A stretch of DNA of 10,088 nucleotides from Prevotellaceae bacterium (GTDB taxonomy: Bacteria; Bacteroidota; Bacteroidia; Bacteroidales; Bacteroidaceae), in assembly GCA_031262265.1 (NCBI GenBank), contig JAISIB010000181.1, positions 1 through 10,088 of the forward strand, written 5' to 3'. Below are positions 6,677-10,088 of the stretch, one piece after another. The notes below the pieces were generated by a model, which made no database searches, had not been told where the DNA came from, and was given only the letters and a program-made list of their open reading frames with translations. Positions within the stretch are counted from its first letter, which is position 1; each line of letters begins with the position of its first letter. The position numbers and the translations under genes were made by a program.

Positions 6677-7726
6677 TATCATTTCAGTAGCCAGTTGGTG
6701 GAATGCCTGTCCGGTAATGCTATCGGCATTTAATGCGGCAGGCGTGCCGTCATCACCGCTTTCGCGGATGCTTTGCACCAGCGGTATTTGTCCGAGCAGG
6801 GGTACGCGCATCTCTTCGGCCAATCGTTTCACGCCGTCTTTACCGAATATGTAATAACGGTGGTCGGGCAATTCGGCAGGCGTGAACCATGCCATATTTT
6901 CCACCAATCCCCAGATCGGAACATGCACCTTTTCGTTCGTAAACATGTTGATTCCTTTGCGCGCATCCGCCAATGCTACGGCTTGCGGCGTACTGACGAT
7001 AATAGCACCCGTCAATTCAATCGTTTGCACGGTGGTCAGGTGAATATCGCTCGTGCCCGGCGGTAAATCTATCAAGAAATAATCCAACTCGCCCCAATGT
7101 GCGTCGCCGATGAGTTGACGTAAGGCATTGCTCGCCATTCCTCCGCGCCAGATCGTAGCTTGATCAGGATCTACGAAGAAACCTATCGACAGCAATTTGA
7201 CGCCATACTTTTCAATCGGTACGATCAAATCGCGCCCATTAACTTCTTCGCTATACGGACGTGCGTCCTCCACTTGAAACATCTTCGGGATAGACGGACC
7301 AAATATATCCGCGTCCAACAATCCTACCCGATAACCCTTTTGCGCCAGTGCCACCGCCAGATTGGCGGCGACCGTCGACTTCCCGACGCCACCCTTACCG
7401 GAAGATATTCCGATGATATTCTTCACATCCGGTAGCAAACGGGGCGGTTCCGCGTTTGTTGTTTGCCGCGTCACCACGGAAATATTTCCCTTGATAGCCA
7501 CATCTTCACCTACATAGGTAAGTATGGCTGTTTCTGCCGCCCGTACGATGGATTTTATAAAGGGATCCGTCGGTTTCTCAAAGAGTAAGGAGAACGAGAC
7601 GGCACATCCGTCAATCCGAATATTGTCGTCCACCATACCGGCTTCGACGATATTCTTCCCACTCCCCGGGTAACGCACGGTAGCCAGTGCGTCCAGTATC
7701 AATTTGGGGTAAATAGTTGTACTCAT
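6656..7726 (-). CDS. mrp: Mrp/NBP35-type P-loop ATPase (ApbC-like Fe-S cluster carrier)
   Basis: A 356-residue cytoplasmic P-loop protein of the Mrp/ApbC/NBP35 family, thought to carry Fe-S clusters to target enzymes. An N-terminal MIP18/DUF59-like domain (about 1-85) is followed by the ATPase domain from about residue 100. The deviant Walker A motif GKGGVGKST is at 110-118, LLDADIFGPS at 136-145 and the Walker B region FLIDLPPGTSD at 217-227. In many Mrp proteins a CxxC pair binds a bridging cluster after VENM; here that segment reads VENMAWFTPAELP (275-287), and the only cysteine in the protein is C41. As I remember them, Bacteroidetes homologues share this form, so it is probably a lineage trait and not damage. 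Its start lies 27 bases after the trmB stop, so it is probably the last gene of the ilvE-trmB-mrp operon. Confidence 0.93.
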   Translation of the reverse strand: MSTTIYPKLILDALATVRYPGSGKNIVEAGMVDDNIRIDGCAVSFSLLFEKPTDPFIKSIVRAAETAILTYVGEDVAIKGNISVVTRQTTNAEPPRLLPDVKNIIGISSGKGGVGKSTVAANLAVALAQKGYRVGLLDADIFGPSIPKMFQVEDARPYSEEVNGRDLIVPIEKYGVKLLSIGFFVDPDQATIWRGGMASNALRQLIGDAHWGELDYFLIDLPPGTSDIHLTTVQTIELTGAIIVSTPQAVALADARKGINMFTNEKVHVPIWGLVENMAWFTPAELPDHRYYIFGKDGVKRLAEEMRVPLLGQIPLVQSIRESGDDGTPAALNADSITGQAFHQLATEMIQRSPIN

Positions 7727-7753
7727 AGGGTTGTACTATTACTTTTATCAGGT

Positions 7754-8509
7754 TTACTTATGCGTTTCCGCTCCGCTGCGTTTACTTCGATTGTAACTGC
7801 GATAACTATCCAGTTCGATCTCTACATCGGGTTCGACCAACGGCGTATCGTGAGGCAGGGCAAATTTAATATAACGGATGGACAGACCGCGAGCGAGCCA
7901 CTGCTGTTCATAATACGTTTGGATACCCAAAATCTCGTCGGCAATACCTGCATGATAGAGGTCGTCCGTACAATAGGCAAGCGGTAGCCCGTTGCGAGCG
8001 ACCATTTCCCGCGTATAAGTAAACATGAAATTGCTATCCGTCTTCAAGTGTATCCACCCGTTACCCTGCAAAAAACGACGATAACGTTCCATAAAATACG
8101 TAGAAGTTAGGCGTTTGGTCGCTTTCTTCATCTGCGGATCAGGAAATGTAAGCCATATTTCACTTACTTCGTCGGGTGCGAAGAAACGATCAATGATTTC
8201 TATGTTCGTACGCAAGAAAGCTACGTTCGGCAGGTTCTCTCGTAAGGCCTGCGTCGCGCCGCTCCACATACGTGCGCCCTTTATATCCACACCGATGAAG
8301 TTTTTGTCGGGGAACAACCGTCCCAGTCCGACAGTGTACTCGCCGCGTCCGCAACCCAACTCCAACACAATCGGATGGTCGTTGCCGAATACCCGTTCAC
8401 CCCAACTCCCTCGCTGTTCAAACGGCGTGTCGGTTACGGAATAGGGATATTCGAAAACGTGGGAGTAGCTTGCCATATCGGCAAACTTACTTAATTTATT
8501 TTTACTCAT
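7754..8509 (-). CDS. trmB: tRNA (guanine-N7-)-methyltransferase
   Basis: SAM-dependent Rossmann-fold methyltransferase that makes 7-methylguanosine at position 46 in the variable loop of tRNAs. The 251 residues show the SAM-binding motif VLELGCGRGEYT (48-59), the acidic end of strand 2 in GVDIKGARMW (73-82, D75), the catalytic FPDP loop TFPDPQMKKATKRL (121-134) and HLKTDS (154-159), all typical of TrmB. The C-terminal portion with DEILGIQTYYEQQW and IRYIKFAL also fits the family. The start codon overlaps the ilvE stop (ATGA at 8506-8509 on the - strand), which fixes the start and suggests translational coupling. The methionine 11 residues in is a less likely alternative. No obvious defect is seen. 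Confidence 0.95.
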   Translation of the reverse strand: MSKNKLSKFADMASYSHVFEYPYSVTDTPFEQRGSWGERVFGNDHPIVLELGCGRGEYTVGLGRLFPDKNFIGVDIKGARMWSGATQALRENLPNVAFLRTNIEIIDRFFAPDEVSEIWLTFPDPQMKKATKRLTSTYFMERYRRFLQGNGWIHLKTDSNFMFTYTREMVARNGLPLAYCTDDLYHAGIADEILGIQTYYEQQWLARGLSIRYIKFALPHDTPLVEPDVEIELDSYRSYNRSKRSGAETHK

Positions 8510-9531
8510 TCAACGATAGTCGTCCAACCGTGCGTATCCGGTTCGTCGCCGTACTGAATCGCACGCAACTTATTATAGAGTTTCGTACTGAGTGGGCCAG
8601 GTTTGCCGTCTTTGGAGATAATGTACGACTTTCCTTGCTCTACGTCATCTATCCGTTCTATCGGACTAATAACGGCCGCCGTACCGCAAGCACCCGCCTC
8701 TTCCATCGTGGCAAGTTCTTCCACCGGAATAGGACGACGTTCCACGCGAATACCTAAATCTTCGCACAAGTCCATTAAACTTTTGTTCGTGATAGAAGGT
8801 AGGATGGAGGAAGAAAGCGGCGTAATGTACGTATTGTTTTTGATGCCGAAAAAATTGGCAGCACCGCATTCGTCGATATATCTCTTCTCCTTGCAATCCA
8901 AATAAAACTCGCTCATATAGCCCAGATCGTGCGCTTTCTTATTTGCCGCCAATCCTGCCGCATAATTGCCGCCTACTTTGTACGTACCTGTTCCCAATGG
9001 CGCGGCGCGATCGAAATCTCTCACCACTACATACGGATTCGTCGAAAAACCTCCCTTAAAATAAGGACCTACGGGCGTCACAAATAATATGAACAAGTAT
9101 TCGTTAGCCGGTTTTACTCCGATCTGCGCACCCGTACCTATGAGCAAAGGACGTATATAAAGGGACGCGCCCGATTCGTAAGGCGGCACGAAGCGTTCAT
9201 TCCGCTTGACGATTTCAATACATGCCTCGCGAAAACGTTCGGTCGGCAGTTCCGGCATCAATATGCCCCGACAAGTGGCTTGCAAGCGGGCGGCATTTGC
9301 TTCGAGACGAAAGATTCGTATTTTTCCGTCACGTCCGCGAAACGCTTTCAAACCTTCAAAAGCTTCTTGTCCGTAGTGCAAGCAGGTAGCTGCCATGTGG
9401 ATATTCAAATACTCGCTTTCGCTAATCTCCAATGCTCCCCACGCACCGTCACGATAGGCTATGCGCGCATTGCAATCTGTCTTCATATATCCGAACGACA
9501 GGTTCTTCCAATCAATAGTTTGTTCTTTCAT
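8506..9531 (-). CDS. ilvE: Branched-chain amino acid aminotransferase
   Basis: Fold-type IV PLP enzyme that carries out the last step of leucine, isoleucine and valine synthesis (and the first step of their breakdown) with glutamate as partner. Family features, numbered from the chosen start: HYGQEAFEGLKAFRG (52-66), LYIRPLLIGT (124-133), the PLP lysine K185 in GTGTYKVGGNYAAG, and ECGAANFFGI (221-230) with the conserved glutamate. The length from this start is 341 residues. Upstream in-frame ATGs exist at 9564 and 9546. I chose 9531 because the protein then begins MKEQTIDW, like Bacteroidales homologues as I remember them, and because a -7 promoter element at 9570-9577 puts the transcription start near 9563, which excludes the 9564 start. 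First gene of the ilvE-trmB-mrp operon. Confidence 0.94.
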   Translation of the reverse strand: MKEQTIDWKNLSFGYMKTDCNARIAYRDGAWGALEISESEYLNIHMAATCLHYGQEAFEGLKAFRGRDGKIRIFRLEANAARLQATCRGILMPELPTERFREACIEIVKRNERFVPPYESGASLYIRPLLIGTGAQIGVKPANEYLFILFVTPVGPYFKGGFSTNPYVVVRDFDRAAPLGTGTYKVGGNYAAGLAANKKAHDLGYMSEFYLDCKEKRYIDECGAANFFGIKNNTYITPLSSSILPSITNKSLMDLCEDLGIRVERRPIPVEELATMEEAGACGTAAVISPIERIDDVEQGKSYIISKDGKPGPLSTKLYNKLRAIQYGDEPDTHGWTTIVE

Positions 9532-9569
9532 ATTCGTTTCAGGCATTAAAAAATGGCTATTCAACGGGG

Positions 9570-9577
9570 CAAATGTA
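9570..9577 (-). promoter_or_regulatory. -7 promoter element ahead of ilvE
   Basis: TACATTTG on the - strand matches the Bacteroidetes -7 consensus exactly and lies 38 bases before the ilvE ATG at 9531. No TTTG is found at the expected -33 distance; that region (about 9597-9601) is inside the hairpin of the preceding xseAB terminator. Transcription would start near 9563, giving a leader of about 30 bases. Confidence 0.55.
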
Positions 9578-9578
9578 C

Positions 9579-9603
9579 AAAAAACGCGGCATATAATACC
9601 GCG
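9579..9603 (-). terminator. Intrinsic terminator of the xseA-xseB operon
   Basis: On the - strand a hairpin (arms 9596-9603 and 9585-9592, eight pairs including one G-T, loop of 3 bases) is followed directly by six T residues (9579-9584). It is a textbook rho-independent terminator about 85 bases after the xseB stop, and it abuts the ilvE -7 element. Confidence 0.85.
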
Positions 9604-9687
9604 CCTCTGTCTTCTGCCGCTTTCCGAGTATGATATTTTATTGTCCGGCTCGGATATTTGAACAACTTACCTTGATGTTTTACGAAC

Positions 9688-9921
9688 TTACTTTGTCTGT
9701 TCGCCAGCCGGCTTACCGGTCGCCACAGCCGTGTCAGCCAATAGTTTTTCTATCTCCGATTCCGCTTTGGTCAGCTTTCTTTCGCAAAAATCAATCAGGA
9801 TATTGGCTTCTTTCAACCTCTCTTCCAATACATCTATGTCCAATTCATTGCTTTCTATTTGCCGAACGATCGTTTCCAAACGTTCTACGGCATCTTTATA
9901 CGTTTCCCTTTTCTTTCCCAT
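9688..9921 (-). CDS. xseB: Exodeoxyribonuclease VII small subunit
   Basis: Small subunit of exonuclease VII, which binds the large subunit XseA and together digests single-stranded DNA from both ends to oligonucleotides. The 77-residue protein has the family pattern: an N-terminal YKDAVERLETIVRQIESNE helix with the usual LE.IV..IE spacing, a short turn with LDIDVLEERLKEA, and a long second helix (about 34-63), forming the two-helix hairpin typical of XseB. The C-terminal tail is short and polar. The gene follows xseA by 14 bases and is the last gene before the terminator at 9579-9603. The length is normal for the family. Confidence 0.93.
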   Translation of the reverse strand: MGKKRETYKDAVERLETIVRQIESNELDIDVLEERLKEANILIDFCERKLTKAESEIEKLLADTAVATGKPAGEQTK

Positions 9922-9935
9922 CTTCTGTCTTCGGA

Positions 9936-10088
9936 TTATTCTACGATACTATGTATTTCTCCTCGCCATACGCGAGTAATTAACCGGTCGCCGCGCTTCA
10001 CTTGCTTCGGGTCGGTGATTGCTCGGCCGCTTTCTTTTCTCAACGTCAAGCTATATCCTCGTCGCAGCAGCGTGTCGGGCGATGCATT
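9936..10088 (-). CDS. xseA: Exodeoxyribonuclease VII large subunit, C-terminal end only
   Basis: The last 50 codons of xseA enter the window from the right edge in the - strand frame and end at TAA (9936-9938). The visible protein includes SPDTLLRRGYSLTL and later KRGDRLITRVWRGEIHSIVE, which match the end of XseA: the L.RGY.L segment and the terminal GD.l.t...G.i.s.V strand pair. The catalytic and OB-fold parts are outside the window. The identification is strengthened by xseB 14 bases downstream, the usual arrangement of these two subunits. Confidence 0.9.
   Translation of the reverse strand, partial: NASPDTLLRRGYSLTLRKESGRAITDPKQVKRGDRLITRVWRGEIHSIVE

Noticed and set aside
1..10088. CRISPR arrays, insertion sequences, rRNA genes, other tRNAs
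   Set aside because: No regularly spaced repeats, transposase-like proteins, terminal inverted repeats or further cloverleafs were seen on either strand.

Overview
The window looks like a chromosomal segment from a Bacteroidetes species, most likely order Bacteroidales. Three things point there: promoter elements of the Bacteroidetes type (TAnnTTTG at -7) lie ahead of the tRNA, the permease gene and ilvE; Shine-Dalgarno sequences are almost absent; and several proteins have the lineage form (a roughly 630-residue LptF/LptG permease, a fused RibBA, and an Mrp with TPAELP where other bacteria have a CxxC). The species cannot be named from the sequence alone.

Left part (1-1446, + strand): the 3' end of an AbiEi/DUF6088-type antitoxin gene overlaps by ATGA a complete AbiEii-type nucleotidyltransferase toxin gene. 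A 50-codon ORF of unknown function follows 7 bases later. This is a probable type IV toxin-antitoxin or abortive-infection cassette. It looks lower in GC than the genes to its right and sits on the 3' side of a tRNA-Met(CAT) gene on the - strand (1553-1626), a usual place for integrated accessory DNA. A perfect 11-bp tandem repeat and the tRNA's hairpin terminator lie between the cassette and the tRNA.

Middle part (1797-6551, + strand): a START-like domain protein of unknown role is followed by a likely three-gene operon behind a good Bacteroidetes promoter at about 2170-2201. The operon holds an LptF/LptG-type permease (LPS export), ribBA (riboflavin) and a class I aminotransferase of the aspartate aminotransferase type. 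The gaps are 3 and 19 bases. It ends at a strong hairpin shared with the convergent operon on the other strand.

Right part (6656-10088, - strand): read right to left, xseA (3' end only) and xseB form the exonuclease VII operon, which ends at a compact terminator. The ilvE promoter starts immediately after it. ilvE, trmB and mrp then form a second operon; ilvE and trmB overlap by ATGA, and mrp follows 27 bases later. The mrp stop codon lies inside the loop of the shared terminator.

The right three quarters is ordinary core metabolism and housekeeping. No clearly new system was found. The most promising leads are the unrecognised small third gene of the AbiE cassette, the repeat at the cassette/tRNA border, the cysteine-poor Mrp, and the tightly packed terminators and promoters.
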